Below, piece after piece: positions 20,553-32,314 of a stretch of DNA of 64,000 nt; position 1 is the first letter of the stretch; each line of letters starts with the position of its first letter. Origin of the DNA: Carettochelys insculpta. Its lineage: Eukaryota; Chordata; Testudines; Carettochelyidae. Below the pieces are notes generated by a model. The model saw only the letters and a list, made by a program, of their open reading frames with translations, was not told the origin of the DNA and made no database searches. Location: positions 4,600,001-4,664,000 of the forward strand of contig NC_134138.1 in NCBI RefSeq assembly GCF_033958435.1, read 5' to 3'. The position numbers were made by a program, and so were the translations under genes.

Positions 20553-21176
20553 ACATGAGGACATTGATGTAGAAGCATGAGTTGTATGTTGAAGGAGTAT
20601 GTAACTCTGAAATGTCACTGTTGTTCCCTGTAACTAGTCTTGCAACCTCTCACATGAGGAGGAACATTCCAAGCCTATTGTGTGGCATGGAAGGGGAAAC
20701 TGAGGCACACAACCATTTTGGTGGTCTGGCTAAATGCCAAGGGTGGAAGCATTTGTACCTTCCTTTAGTGGACTGTAACTGAATTCCAAACATTTTCTGG
20801 AGCAGCTGTATGGACTGGTGGGCATATGGGGCAGGGCCCAGACCAGAGAAGAACTGTTTGATCTGCTGGTGCTGCAGCAGCTGTATGGGCTCTGCCTGCC
20901 CGACTTGAGAACGTGGCTGATGGACCGGAGACCGAAGCAGGGAGGCCAACCAACCCGAGGGGACTAAAGGGACTTGCCTGGCTGCATCACATGAAACGGG
21001 CCAAGACCAAGCTCCTGACTTGCAGCCTCCCCCAGCAGGATTATGACATGGAGGTGGTAACATCAAGGGGAGCACCGAGGGTACAGCTGATGACCTATGC
21101 CATGGGGAAGACCCCGAACTTCCCCAGCTCACCGGCTGAGTGACCCCGCTCAGTTCTGTCTGGAAGGGGGCAGAGA
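20553..21176 (+). pseudogene. Gypsy SCAN-like gag fragment with polypurine tract
   Basis: At about 20,790-20,960 the plus strand encodes FLEQLYGLVGIWGRAQ followed by TREELFDLLVLQQLYGLCLP and RTWLMDRRPK. This is the core of the capsid C-terminal fold shared by Gmr1-like gypsy gag and the SCAN domain of vertebrate zinc-finger proteins. The frame then breaks at stops. A polypurine tract (ctggaagggggcagaga) lies directly before the LTR. The segment 20,553-20,780 is also present in the inverted inner copy and has no recognised protein. Confidence 0.65.
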
Positions 21177-21574
21177 TGTGATGGAGTGGGGGATAGCTGT
21201 GTGTATGTCAGTGGCTCACAGAGCATGTGGGCCTCCCGCTGAGGGTAACCTTGACGACCAGGTAACACCCTTGTACTGGAGACAAAGGAGGAGATGGAGC
21301 CTGAGGGGTTTGAATTGGAACTGGGAGTTGGAAGCAGTGAGTCGGGGCTGGGAGGGAGCAAGACCAAGGAGGGGGCAAGGCCCCAGCTCTGAGGGCCCCT
21401 CGGGGCCTCCTCTCCCCAGCATGGATCGGACTGGCTGTCTCTGCCGGCTGTACTGACTCCTCTGTACGACGCTGTGTCCTGTCGGCTAATAAACCCGCTG
21501 TTCTCCTGCTGAGTGAGAGTCACTCCTGCCTGCGGACGGGATGCAGAGCTTGGGGGACCCTGAACCCCATCACA
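21177..21574 (+). mobile_element. Gypsy LTR, right inner copy
   Basis: 398 bp, TGTGATGGAG ... CCCATCACA, directly after a polypurine tract, so it is a 3' LTR. An AATAAA lies near 21,487. The right flank is a CR1 fragment. No partner LTR in the same orientation is close by. Confidence 0.8.
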
Positions 21575-21897
21575 GGAGCTCTAAAGAGGAGGGTAAGAAA
21601 CTGTTCTCTGTGGTGTCAGATGGCAGAACAAGGAGCAACGGTCTGAAGTTCAAGAGGGGGAGGTGTAGGTTGGATATTAGGAAAAACTACTTCCCCAGGA
21701 GGGTGGTGAAGCACTGGAATGCGTTGCCTAGAGAGGTGGTGGATTCTCCATCCCTTGAGGTTTTTAAGTCCCAACTGGACAAGGTCATGGCTGGGATGAC
21801 TTAGTGGGGGTTGATCCTGCTTGAAGTAGGGGACTGGACTAGATGACCTCCTGAGGTCCCTTCCAGCCCTGGGATTCTGGGATTCTGGGATTCTGTA
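21575..21897 (+). mobile_element. CR1 LINE 3' end
   Basis: Encodes the CR1 ORF2 terminus (FKRGRCRLDIRKNYFPRRVVKHWNALP in two overlapping readings) followed by the CR1 3' UTR (gacctcctgaggtcccttcc) and three gggattctg units, the terminal microsatellite of CR1. Confidence 0.88.
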
Positions 21898-21939
21898 GTG
21901 CCAGCGAGAAGGAGGTCGGTCCAGAAGTCCTAATAGAAA

Positions 21940-23135
21940 AAACTGAGTTAGGATAACTTAGCTGTCTTCAAGGCACCAGGGGCTGAAGCAATGGACCCTG
22001 GAGTACTCCAGGAGCTGCCCAAGGAGGTATCTGAGCCTTTAGCCATCACCTTTGAGAAGTCTTGCAAGACAGGAGAGATTCCAGAGGAAGGCAAAAGGCA
22101 AATACAGCACCCAAGTATAAACAGGGAAATAAGGACTGTCCAGGAACTCACAGACAAGCCAGCTTAACTGCTGTGCCAGGGAAGATAATGGAGCAAGTAA
22201 TTAAGAAATCCATTTACAAACATCTGGAAGATAATAAGTTGATCAGTAACAGTCAGCATGGATTTGCCAGGAACAAATACTGTCAAACCAACCTGATAGC
22301 TTTCTTCGATTAGACTCACACGCCTTGTGGATAAGGGGAAAGCAGTAGCTAGACAAACTGGAAAAAGGCACCTGAGATAAATAGGATGAAATTCCATGAG
22401 GACGAATGCAAAGTACTGCACTTAGGGAGTAACAGTTTGTTTCACGCTTACAAAATGGGAGATGCCTACGAAGGAGCACGGCAGAAAGGATCTGGGAGTC
22501 AGAGTGGGCCACAAGCTGACTATAAGTCAACAGTGTGATAAGAAAACCCTGGCACGTCATTCTGGGGTGCGTTCATCGCAGCACGCAAGACCCGAGAAGT
22601 CATTCTTCTGCTCTACTCTGTGAAGCTTAGGTCTCAGCTGGACTATTGTCTCCAGTTCTGAGCCTCACATTTCAAATAAGATGTGGACACATTGGAGAAG
22701 GTCCAGAGAAGAGAAAGGCAAATGGAGAAAGTGCGAGAGAACATGGCCTGTGAGGGAGGATTGAAAGAACTGGGGTTGTTTTAGTTAGAAAAGAGAAGAC
22801 TTGGGCGGTGGGGGACAATTGGAACTTTCAAGTACCTGAAAGGTTGTTACCAGGAGATATGTTATTCTCCTTTACCTCTGAGGATAGAACAAGAGGCAAT
22901 GGGCTTAAACTGCAGCAAGGGAGGGGTAGGCTGGACCTGAGGAAAAACCTCCCAGCCCTCAGGTTGGGCAAACACTAGAATTAATTGCCTGGGGAGGCTG
23001 TGGAATCTCCACCGCTGGAGGTTTTTCAGGGCAGACAAACCCTGGCCTGGGAGAGTCATAAATGCAGAGGACTGGACTTGTTGACCTCTCATACTCTCTC
23101 GAGGTCCCTTCCATGATGCCATGATTCTGTGGGCT
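21940..23135 (+). mobile_element. Decayed CR1 LINE with internal deletion
   Basis: The early part (near 22,160-22,315) reads LTAVPGKIMEQVIKKSIYKH and SQHGFARNKYCQTNL, CR1 RT blocks. A jump then leads to the region homologous to DLGVRVGHKLTISQQCD and the C-terminus. The catalytic centre is deleted. The end near 23,120 (gaggtcccttccatgat) is the CR1 3' UTR. Confidence 0.82.
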
Positions 23136-24824
23136 TCTGCTGGGCTGTTCCCCGTGCCGCACAGGGGGGGTATAACGTGGGCTTACGCACCAGAGGGAGG
23201 TGTGCTCTTGGGACGCTGGGCAAGGCCTCAGCTGCAGCCTTCCTGTGCAGCCCTCATCACAGAAGTCTGTAAATAACGTGGTAGGTGTGTCCTCCACCTC
23301 TATGTGAAGCCTTGGTAGGCTGGTGTCTGGTTGCAGCAGGACTGTGTTGAGGGAGCCCTGGCTGGTAGGTCAGGGGCTCACTGGTATCCTGGGGGAACCC
23401 GTCATACCAATGTCTAGTCCAGTGACAGCCTGGTGGAGGGGTCAGTGCAGGCAGGGTGGCCGTAGGGGTGTCTTCCGGCTGTGAATCTGTGACTCCCCTA
23501 TGTCAGGTACATCCTCCCTAGGTCCTGGGGAACACTGGCCTGCCTGCATCACCTTCCCTGCGCATAACATTTGCAGCTGGCTCACGAGTCCTGGTGTTCT
23601 TGGTCCAGGGCTTCAGCCAGGCACCTGCTGTGACAACAAGGGAGTTTGGCTGGCTTCTCCCAGCTTCCTCTGCAGCCCCTGAGATCTGCCCCAGCTGGAC
23701 ACCGTGCTCCTGGGGAGCAGGGTTGCCTGGCTGGTAGGCGTCGTACACACACTCAGGGTCTAACTCGGTAGGCTGAGTGTCCCCAAAGAGCCAGGCAAGT
23801 CCCCGCTGGGGACCAAGGTCCTTTGGGGAGAGGGAGGCATTTTTGAGCCACCTGGAGCTTGTCTTCAGGTCTGGGCAAGATGCTGGGAGAGTCACGGGTT
23901 GAGTCTGCTCCCGTTTGCTTGCTCTGGAGTGACACAGCTACAACCTTCACCCCCGTGCAGGCAGACGAACCCCTCCCTCTGACACAGTGAGCACCTCTCT
24001 GGGAAGCGGATTAACTACGCTGGCGGGAGACCGTCTCCCCCAGTGGCACAGAGCAGCCACATCTGTGCAGATGCTGTGCCTGGAGCGTAGCCGGGCCCAC
24101 GGCTAACGACCCGGTGGAACAGATCGTTGAGCCCAACGAGTTGATGTGCGTTGCAAGGGAAGCGGCCCGTGGACAGCTCTGCAGTCCTGGGGGGAGGGCA
24201 AAGCCAGAGGAGGCCTGTTCTCTGCCCTGGACAAGGCCACCTATTAACCCTCCAGCTAAGAGTTACTAGGCCCCCTCAAGAGATAACCCCCAGCAGTGCT
24301 GAGAGCAAGACACTGCCCCAGCCCATGTGAGAGCCAAGGGCTGGACTCGCTCAGTCTTTGATAGGCCCACGAGCCTGCGCGCAGCCTTGGGTCATGGCAC
24401 TGGAGGAGCTGGGCACACACAGGCCCACCTGAGCCGGAGGGGCCAGGCCAGACAGGTGACTGCTGCCAGCCCCTCTGCCCCAGGCACCGCTGGTCGCCTT
24501 GACTACTATTCTGCATGGCTGAGCCAGCGCAAAGCCCGGCCCAGGGCAGTGCAAGGCGCCGGCAGTGTAATCCTGCACTGCACAGGCTGCACCCCAGCCC
24601 CCTCACTCCTGGGACTCCTGGCTCCCTCCCGACTGTTGATTGCAGCGATTCCCATCTGCATGTCAGTGATGGAGCTTTGCACAGTTTGCACCTCAGGCTT
24701 CTGCCCCCAGCCCCTGGGGCAGAACCCGGTGCTGGCTGCCTCTCTTTGGGCTGCCCTCCCCTATGGCCACCCACCCCTGCCGACAGGAGGCAGAGCCAGA
24801 ACCAAACCCCGCTGGCAGCGGCTC
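23136..24824. other. No gene recognised
   Basis: GC-moderate sequence between the CR1 and arm B. Minus-strand frames such as 23,518-23,895 show no domain. It has no match in arm A. Confidence 0.4.
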
Positions 24825-26812
24825 GTGCTCCCAGGCTGCTCTGCAGTGCATCCTCCTCCCCTGGGGCTGGGGCTGGGGCTGGGGCTGGGACGGGACACCA
24901 GCCACACCAGCGCACCTTCAGGACACTTCCTGCATCCCAGCTCCAGCTCAGCCCAGCCGCTCTCCCTCGTCCACCCAGAGATGCCTGACCTGGCCACACA
25001 CACTTCCTCTCTTCACCTGGGGGGGCGAAAAGACTGTGTCGGAGGGTGGGGCTAAGCGCCATACTGCCTGACAGGGCCAGCCATGCTGGGAGGGGCCCAT
25101 CACCCTGGCATCTGGGCTGCCAGTGGCAGCGCTGGTAATACTGCCCCTGCTCATTCCGCACCTGTGCACAGGAGATGGGCCCGTCACTTGCAGCGGCACA
25201 AGGTGCCTGCCTGGCTGGGCTGGCTGACAGCTCACCACAGATTGGCCCGTGTGTGTCGCCGCGGCAGGAGATGCACATCCCCCGAGGGAGTCCTGGGCAT
25301 GCTCTGCCCCGGCGCTGCCTCCCCGGGAAATGAGATCCTTCCTCCTGCTCGGCAAGGCGGCCCCAAGCAGCGGGACAGCCTGTGGGAGCCCTGGGCTCCA
25401 TGGCAGGTCGGGGTTACCTGCTCCCCAGAAACCGACCCAAGACCCGGGGCCTGGAGTGTGCCCTCCCGTGCTCCGCCCGCTACTACTAAGAGCAACGGGA
25501 GCCCACAGCCTCCTCCAAACACAAGGTTCTCTGTCTGCCCAGCTCACCCTGCCGGTGCCACCTGCCTGGCTGCCCTTTGCCCACTGTCCTCAGCCGCTGT
25601 TAGGAAACGAGCTGACATCTGCACTCTCCCTTGGGACCGAAAGGAGGCTCATAAACCTGGCTGGGAGCTGACTCTTGGTCTGGCGCACTCGCTGCTCTTC
25701 CAGCGTGGCACTGGAGGTGGCTGCCCTGCCCTGCCCTGCGAGCTGATCTCAGGCACCCAGACTCAGAAGAAGCAGGACTCGGCTACACAGAGACTGGGAG
25801 AGGAAAGGGGATGGGGTCTGCTCACGGTGGAACTGGGAGATGGTCCAGACGGAATTAGCCTCTGCAGCAGGGCGTCCACCCCAGCCTCCAGTAGCCAGGA
25901 GGGTACAGTTACGTGGGGCCTCATCGGCACTGCCTGGATAGGCACTACGGGGCAGGCTGGAATTCCCCCCTGGTTACTCCAGACCAGGGCTGCAGGTTCT
26001 GGAGGGAGCACCTCTGGTTTCCAGGGAATTTTGGCCAATTTCTTACCCAGGCCAGCGATCTCAGAACACGGCCCCCACAAATCACCTGGCTGGGCTTAGC
26101 CCAGCAGGGGCAGCAAAGCCCTGAGACTGGGGCATGTGGGAGTCAAACTGAGATCCGGCCATGAACATGGAGCTAACCACAGCCGCAGCTCCAGCCTGAC
26201 CTACAGCGCTAGTGCTGCAAGTGGACAAGAGGGCTAATGCTCCAAGTGGACAGCTGCAACAGGCCAGGCCCTGCAAGGTCCATGATACACACTGGCTGGA
26301 ACATCGAATCCGCACGCCTGTCGCGGAGCCCGTGAAATACCCCCACCGCGCCTCAGGGCCCCGCTACGCTACTCCCCCAGCCCACGACTTTTCACCCCAA
26401 GGGCCCATTGCGTCACTCCTGAACTCCAGCTCGGCCACCAAGCCCGAACCGTGCTAGCCCGACAGCCCACCGAGTCCCTGCAGGAGTGACCCAGAGCCAC
26501 CGCTAGTGGCATAACGGCCGGGAGGTTCTGGGCACGGCTGGAGAAATCACTCCAGGGCACCTTTGCTTAAAGTGCAGGCCCCTCACAGCCCCAGGCCGGG
26601 ATCTCCTTCTCGCCAGTTTGCCCCACTCCCCAGCGCGCTCCTTGAGGTGTGTGTCTCTGTCTGGGCCAGCTGCAGTACTGCCAGTTGGCTACTTTACAGC
26701 CCTGGTGCCCTGATCCTGTTTGCTGCCCTGCATGCTGCAGTGACGTGGATGGTCGCCCCACGGCGCGAGACGGAGAGCCAGAGGGTTAGAGATAGGCCAT
26801 GCTGTCATCTGG
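24825..26812. other. Arm B non-genic block
   Basis: 24,825-25,400 matches arm A at 16,290-16,872 in reverse; a GGGCTG hexamer array lies near 24,864-24,890. 25,400-26,385 is unmatched and holds no recognised gene. 26,385-26,812 matches 15,838-16,250. The long minus-strand frame at 24,256-25,401 has no recognisable domain. Confidence 0.5.
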
Positions 26813-28640
26813 CTGAACTTTTGTGTGGGGTCTGGAAGCTATTTGAATGCCCAGGGTGGCTATTGGCCCCAAATGTTGTTCCTCGGGCGGGGAGGGGGTA
26901 TGTGAGGTGTCGAATGAAAGCTGCTGATGCCCTGAAGCTATATGTGCTACTTGTGTGTCTGTAGCATGGACGTAGGCAGAGTTACAGACATTTAGCTCTG
27001 CAGCTGTGTGAGAAATGCTTCAGTGCTGAGGTTCAAAGAGGGAGGTGGGGCTCCACCCCAGCCAGGAGAATAGACTGAGCAGAGGCCCAGATGGCCAAAG
27101 CTCACTTTGTGATGGTGGGTTTCCTGCTGGGCCTGCAACGAATGGGAACTCGGCACAGTGACCCACCGGCTCAGGTGGTGGGCCAAGGCCCATGGAGCAG
27201 AATAGAATTGTCCCTCCGCGTATGAAAAGCTGTGAGATGGGCCCTGGCAGGGACTTTCTTGGTTCCTCAGTCTTCATGAGTTAAGCCTGTCTGGACTGGG
27301 GGCCCATCCCTCAGCAGGATGAGGTGGATTTAGCAGTGTCCATATTGGATCTTTTGTCTTGTGGTCTCCAAGGGGCCATGTTCCAGCATGTGGACTCCAG
27401 CGGGCCGGACCTACGATGCTCCAATGACTGCATCTATGTAACATGAAATGAACTTTCAGAGACTTTCAAGAATCAGCAAATAACATCGCTGGCTGCGTCG
27501 GAAGTTATGACTGAAGCATGTAAAGTTTTGCTTTAACAATTCTTCTCTCTAACCCTGTTCTTTCTTTTTTGTTAATAAATCTTTAGATATTGGATCTAAA
27601 GAATTGCTGAGCGTGTTGTTTTGGGTAAAACCCAAGTATATATTGACCAGGGGCTGGGGCTGGGCCCTTTGGGACCTGAAACAATCTGTGTGGAGTTTGG
27701 TGAAATAGGCTTAAGAGCCTCTCACATTAATTTGGGGTTTGTTGGTCTGGGCTGGTAGAGCAGCTGGGAAGTCTGGGGGTTTGCTGGTGTGGCTCTGGCT
27801 GGCCAGTGGGGTGGCAGAGGTGCTGTGGTGGCTGGTTGGATTTGCCTTAGTGAGAAGGAAATCCCAGCCTGAGGCTGTAAGCAGCCTGGATTTTGAGCAA
27901 AGTTTCCCTGGATTGAGTTCTCTTGAGCTGTGTCTACACGTGCACGCTACTTCGAAGTAGCGGCACTAACTTCGAAATAGCGCCCGTCGCGTCTACACGC
28001 ATCAGGCGCTATTTCGAAGTTAACTTCGACGTTAGGCGGCGAGACGTCGAAGTCGCTAACCTCATGAGGGGATCGGAATAGCGCCCTACTTCGACGTTCA
28101 ACGTCGAAGTAGGGACCGTGTAGACGATCCACGTCCCGCAACGTCGAAATTGCCGGGTCCTCTATGGTGGCCATCAGCTGGGGGGTTGAGAGATGCTCTC
28201 TCTCCAGCCCCTGCGGGGCTCTATGGTCACCGTGGGCAGCAGCCCTTAGCCCAGGGTTTCTGGCTGCTTCTGCGGCAGCTGGGGATCTATGCTGCAGGCA
28301 CAGGGTCTGCAACCAGTTGTCAGCTCTGTGTATCTTGTGTTGTTTAGTGCAACTGTGTCTGGGAGGGGCCCTTTAAGGGAGCGGCTGGCTGTTGAGTCCG
28401 CCCTGTGACCCTGTCTGCAGCTGTGCCTGGCATCCCTATTTCGATGTGTGCTACTTTGACGTGTAGACGTTCCCTCGCTGCGCCTATTTCGATGTTGGGC
28501 TGAGCAACGTCGAAGTTGAACATCGACGTTGCTGGCCCTGGAGGACGTGTAGACATTATTCATCGAAATAGACCATTTCGATGTTGGCTGCACGTGTAGA
28601 CGTAGCCTTGCTGTGCCCAGAAACCCCGTCCTATTTCACC
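26813..28640 (+). mobile_element. LTR of the arm family, arm B copy, split by a MITE
   Basis: Sense orientation. Begins TGTCATCTGGCTGAAC; a poly-A signal gttaataaatctttag is near 27,570, followed by a U5-like stretch to about 28,640. The Harbinger MITE 27,926-28,607 sits inside it. No coding content. Confidence 0.65.
27926..28607 (-). mobile_element. Harbinger-derived MITE 1 (682 bp)
   Basis: Bounded by TTG at 27,923-27,925 and 28,608-28,610. Termini AGCTGTGTCTACACGTGC and, inverted, GGCTACGTCTACACGTGC. It consists of the two ends of the 2,966-7,648 element joined: its left half matches about 7,330-7,648 reversed and its right half about 2,966-3,260 reversed. Both genes are deleted. Arm A has the empty site at 14,709-14,711. 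Confidence 0.92.
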
Positions 28641-28897
28641 TGCCAACACACTCTGGTCCTTTCCCTTGCAGGGATTTGCTTTCCAAGCATGGGATGGTTG
28701 GTGGGAGCCTTTCTGGGCCATTGGCAAACACCAGCTGCTTCTAAGAAAGGTCCCACTTGATCCTAATCAGGCACTTGGCTGCCAAGGTCTGGAAGTGAGA
28801 AATTCCTTCCTGACCCCCGCACTGGCAGAAAATTTAGGGGCGGCAGCTCAGTAGCCTTCATCACGCTCAGAAGCAAAAAGCCCGTAATCTACAGCCA
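28641..28897. other. Arm B unique sequence, no gene
   Basis: Counterpart of 14,423-14,689 in arm A. Nothing recognised. Confidence 0.45.
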
Positions 28898-28951
28898 GAC
28901 CCAGTAGCCTAATGGAGGATTGCAGAGTTGTGGATTCAAGTCCTACCTGTG
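28898..28951 (+). pseudogene. tRNA-Arg(CCT)-like remnant, arm B copy
   Basis: Same as the arm A remnant: gacccagtagcctaatgga joined to ggattg, then a 9-base gain (agagttgtg region) and gattcaagtcctacctgtg. The anticodon arm is missing. Confidence 0.6.
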
Positions 28952-29395
28952 TTGATTGTGTTTCATTTTCTGCTGGGAAAGGGAGCCACTCCTGGGAGCA
29001 CAGCAGTGTCACTGCCTCTCCCAAAGATGCTCTCGTCCCCTATGACTCCTCCTGTACTAACAAAACATGGATGACGTCTTTCGAATTTGGACCCCTGGTA
29101 TAGAGACTCTAGGAGAATTCCACAGAGACTCTAACAATCTGTACCCCACCATCAACTTATGCCTTGACCACTCCACACAAGAGATACCTTTCCTGGACAC
29201 TACAGTACAAATCAAGGATAGCCTGATCGGTACCACACCCTACCGGAAACCCACTGATCGCTAGACTTACCTACATGCTTCTAGCTTCCATCCTGCACAC
29301 ACAACACAATCCATCATTTCTAGTCAAGCCCTGAGATACTATCGCATCTACTCTGATCCTAGTGACAGAGGCTGAAAACTACAAGATCTCTACCA

Positions 29396-29493
29396 TTGAT
29401 CCGAAGAAGTGGGTCTGTCCCACGAAAGCTCATCACCGAATAAATCTTTTGGGTAGTCTATAAAGTGCTGCATTTCGGCTGCTTTGTTTTGTA
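29396..29493 (+). mobile_element. 98-bp PLE tail insertion, arm B copy
   Basis: Flanked by AGATCTCTACCA at 29,384-29,395 and 29,494-29,505. Same length, target and position as 13,834-13,931, so it predates the duplication. Confidence 0.85.
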
Positions 29494-29934
29494 AGATCTC
29501 TACCAAACATTCATAAACCTGAATTACCCACCAGGTTAAATAAAAAAAAAAAGAACAAATCAGCAGGGCTAGATGAATACCCAGAAACCAACAACCCAAA
29601 GATAGGTCCAAAAAAGCCAAGAACAGAACACCACTGGTCATCACCTACAGCCCCCAACTCAAACCACTGCAACGAATTATTAAAGACCTACAACCTATCC
29701 TTAATCATGATGCCACACTCCAGAAGGACCTCGGTGACAGGCCTGTTCTCTCCTACAGACGACCTCCCAACCTTATCAGGCTTCTCTCTACCAATCATAG
29801 GCTGTACCACCAAAATACTAATCCTGGAACTTTTCCTTGTAACAAGCCCTGTTGCCAGCTTTGCCCACATATCTATGCTGGAGATTTCATCCCTGGACCT
29901 AACCACATTAAGTACAGGATCAAGTGTTGACGCT

Positions 29935-30230
29935 GATAGAGAGAGCACTGAGGTCACGCTTGCATGCGTCCTTGTAGAGCTATTTAGGTCGCCCTTTCGG
30001 CCTCTTTCCAGACCCCAGCTCGCCGAAGAGGAGGTCCTTCGGTATTCGGCCATCCGTCATGCGTGAGGCATGGCCCAGCCAGCGCATACGCCTCTGTTTG
30101 AGAAGGGTGACCATGGAGGCGGCGCCTGCTCTCTCAAGCACTGCGCTATTGGGGACCTTGTCCTGCCATGAAATACCGAGTATGCACCTAAGGCAGCGCA
30201 TGTGGAATGTGTTGAGCCTCTGACCCCCTC
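29935..30230 (-). mobile_element. LINE fragment nested in the PLE, arm B copy
   Basis: Encodes RLNTFHMRCLRCILGISWQD and RWLGHASRMTDGRIPKD on the minus strand. The junction next to caatgc near 30,231 is the same as at 12,727-12,736 in arm A. The 3' half of the LINE and part of the PLE beyond it were deleted in this arm (junction near 29,935). Confidence 0.82.
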
Positions 30231-30797
30231 TACAATGCTCACACACCACGTATATCGGACAGACCACAAACGCTCTTCAACAAAGAATGAACGGACATAG
30301 AGCAGACATTAAACAACTCCAAATACACCAACCTGTCAGCCCGCACTTTACTGGAGCGGGCCATTCTGTTAAAGACCTGAGAGCTTGTGTGCTACTGAAA
30401 AGGGACTTTAACGGCCGTCTACAGTGGGACTGCTCAGAACTTACATTCGTATTCAAATTTGACACATTAACATGTGGTTTGAAGAGGGACAGCAACTACC
30501 TGCCCCATTATAAGGATTCTTTTACCTTTTGAGTGCTTTCTTGTTTTATCTAACACTTAACTCCCCCTCCCAGCCCCGCCAGCCCTCTGCTCTTCTGACT
30601 TGCCAACCTTGATGACGATTTGTGGACCTCTGTGCTTTATATATTGTGTCTGTTCTGGTCTGGCTATGATCTGAAGAAGTGGGTCTGTCCCATGAAAGCT
30701 CACCACTGAATAAATTATTTTGCTAGTCTTGAAAGCGCTAACAGACTGCTGTTTTGTTTTGCTAGAATACAGACTAACACGGCTCTCTCTGTCCCAA

Positions 30798-32311
30798 AGA
30801 AGCCGAGGTTAAGGGTCTTGCAGGCGGGCAAGCTGGAGGTGACGCATGGGCTGCTTTACCGCCCAGCCTGCTGCTCAGAGTATGCCCTAGAGCACCGATC
30901 CGAGTTTACGGGGATCAGCAGCTGCTGTCACAGTAACTGACTTCAAGCCAACTGTGGGGCGGAGGGAAGGGAATCCATACGTCCACACTCAGTACGCCAA
31001 GAATCAGGGGCACCATGTGGGAAGAGTTTAGCTACACACCCCTGCCAAGCTCTGAATGTGCCATTACATTTTCCCTCATTTGCCCTCCCCTAAAATTAGA
31101 CACAGCCACAGCTTTGCCTTCCAGTCTCCATACGTTTCTGAAGGAGCCCCCCTACAGGCCTCAGGGAGACGGCTGTGCCTGTACGCAAATCGTCCTCAAT
31201 CCCAAATGCCTTCCCAACGTGGGTCAATGGGGTGCGGGTGTCCCAAGCACCCACAGAGTCCAAATAATGCTTCATTTGGTGTGCCGATGTTCTGGGAAGC
31301 AGCATACCCCCCAGCCGTGCCCCTGCGCAGCACTGTCTGATGCAGCCTTTCGGCAGGGAGTCGGAAATGACCGTGTTGAGTGGCTCCATTCAGCTCAATG
31401 GCCGGTAACTCTAAAACCTGGTTGTGTTCTAATGTTAACTCGCTTGCTGCAGACTGTTTAAACAGAGGTACCCAACTGTAGCACAGCCTGGCCTGGGATC
31501 TGTCCCCCTCCTTGCCGTCACGGAGGTGTTTGCCGGAAAACCAGCTGCCCCAGCCGGTTGCTGACAGCTTTGCAAAGATCTTTGCAAAAGCTGAACAAAC
31601 CTGAGCTGCTGCCCCTGTTCTCAAGCATTCTTCATCCAAAGGGCAAACCCCCTGGGCTCCCCGTTTAGCTGGTGGGCATTTGGACAATGTGAACAGGCAG
31701 GGCCCAGCTCTGCCTCCAAGCTAGAGGTGTGTGATCCCAGTGGCTGGGGGTGGAAGTGGGGAGGTGGCTCTGGTTTCCAGCAAGGCAGTGTTAGAAGGCT
31801 TTCCCTTTATCCCATCCCCAGCTCTCATGACAGAAGCGGAAATCAGGAGATCAGAAGCCTGAGGTAAGTTAGTTCCAAGCAAGTGCCCCCCTAGCTCTGC
31901 AACCTGGCCAAATCTGCTCCCCAGGGTTCCTCTGCCAGCCTGACACCGCAGAGCTTTCATGCTGTGTCGCCTCCCAGCTCAGACACTGCAGAACACCGCG
32001 CTGGCCCCATTCCCTGACACCCCCTCTGATTAGGCCTCGCTAGACCTGCAGTGTGTGCCCTTAGACACATCCCTTATAGTCACCAACCACTTGTGTGGGT
32101 CCTGAGACAGAAGGCTTCATCCCACCTCCTTTGTATCCCACAGGGGAGGAGTCATGGGAGAGGGTGCGTTCTGGCCACAGCCATGATTTTCTTTACCTTT
32201 CACTGTTGCTTTTGCTGCCCCGGCCCCTTACCAGTCCTCTTGCCAGTCCTAAATGGGCCTATTTTGACTTCAGTTTGAGAGAGGGAACCAGGCAACCTTC
32301 CCATGTAGGCT
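30798..32311. other. Arm B unique sequence, no gene
   Basis: 30,798-31,560 has no arm A match and no recognised gene. 31,565-32,310 matches arm A at 7,965-8,170 and 11,774-12,301, joined without the LINE. Confidence 0.5.
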
Positions 32312-32314
32312 CAT

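Larger units (their letters stand above)
29053..30797 (+). mobile_element. Penelope-like element, arm B copy (broken)
   Basis: Plus-strand counterpart of 12,302-14,278. RT end MDDVFRIWTPGIETLGEFH and PYRKPTDR then a stop (29,067-29,264); further cysteine and CSVG-type blocks are lost in a deletion near 29,925; GIY-YIG end RMNGHRADIKQLQIHQ, HFTGAGHSVKDL at 30,287-30,532. The 3' tail includes ctgaagaagtgggtctgtcc near 30,671, an AATAAA-type word and cagactaacacggctctctc at the end. Unlike arm A, the whole tail is kept. Confidence 0.85.

Noticed and set aside
16873..21574. A single gypsy provirus bounded by two LTRs
   Set aside because: The LTRs are inverted relative to each other and the gag fragments lie beside each of them; the interior has unrelated elements.
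24256..25401. 381-codon minus-strand open frame
   Set aside because: No domain; part of a GC-rich anonymous block also present in arm A, where the frame is not kept.
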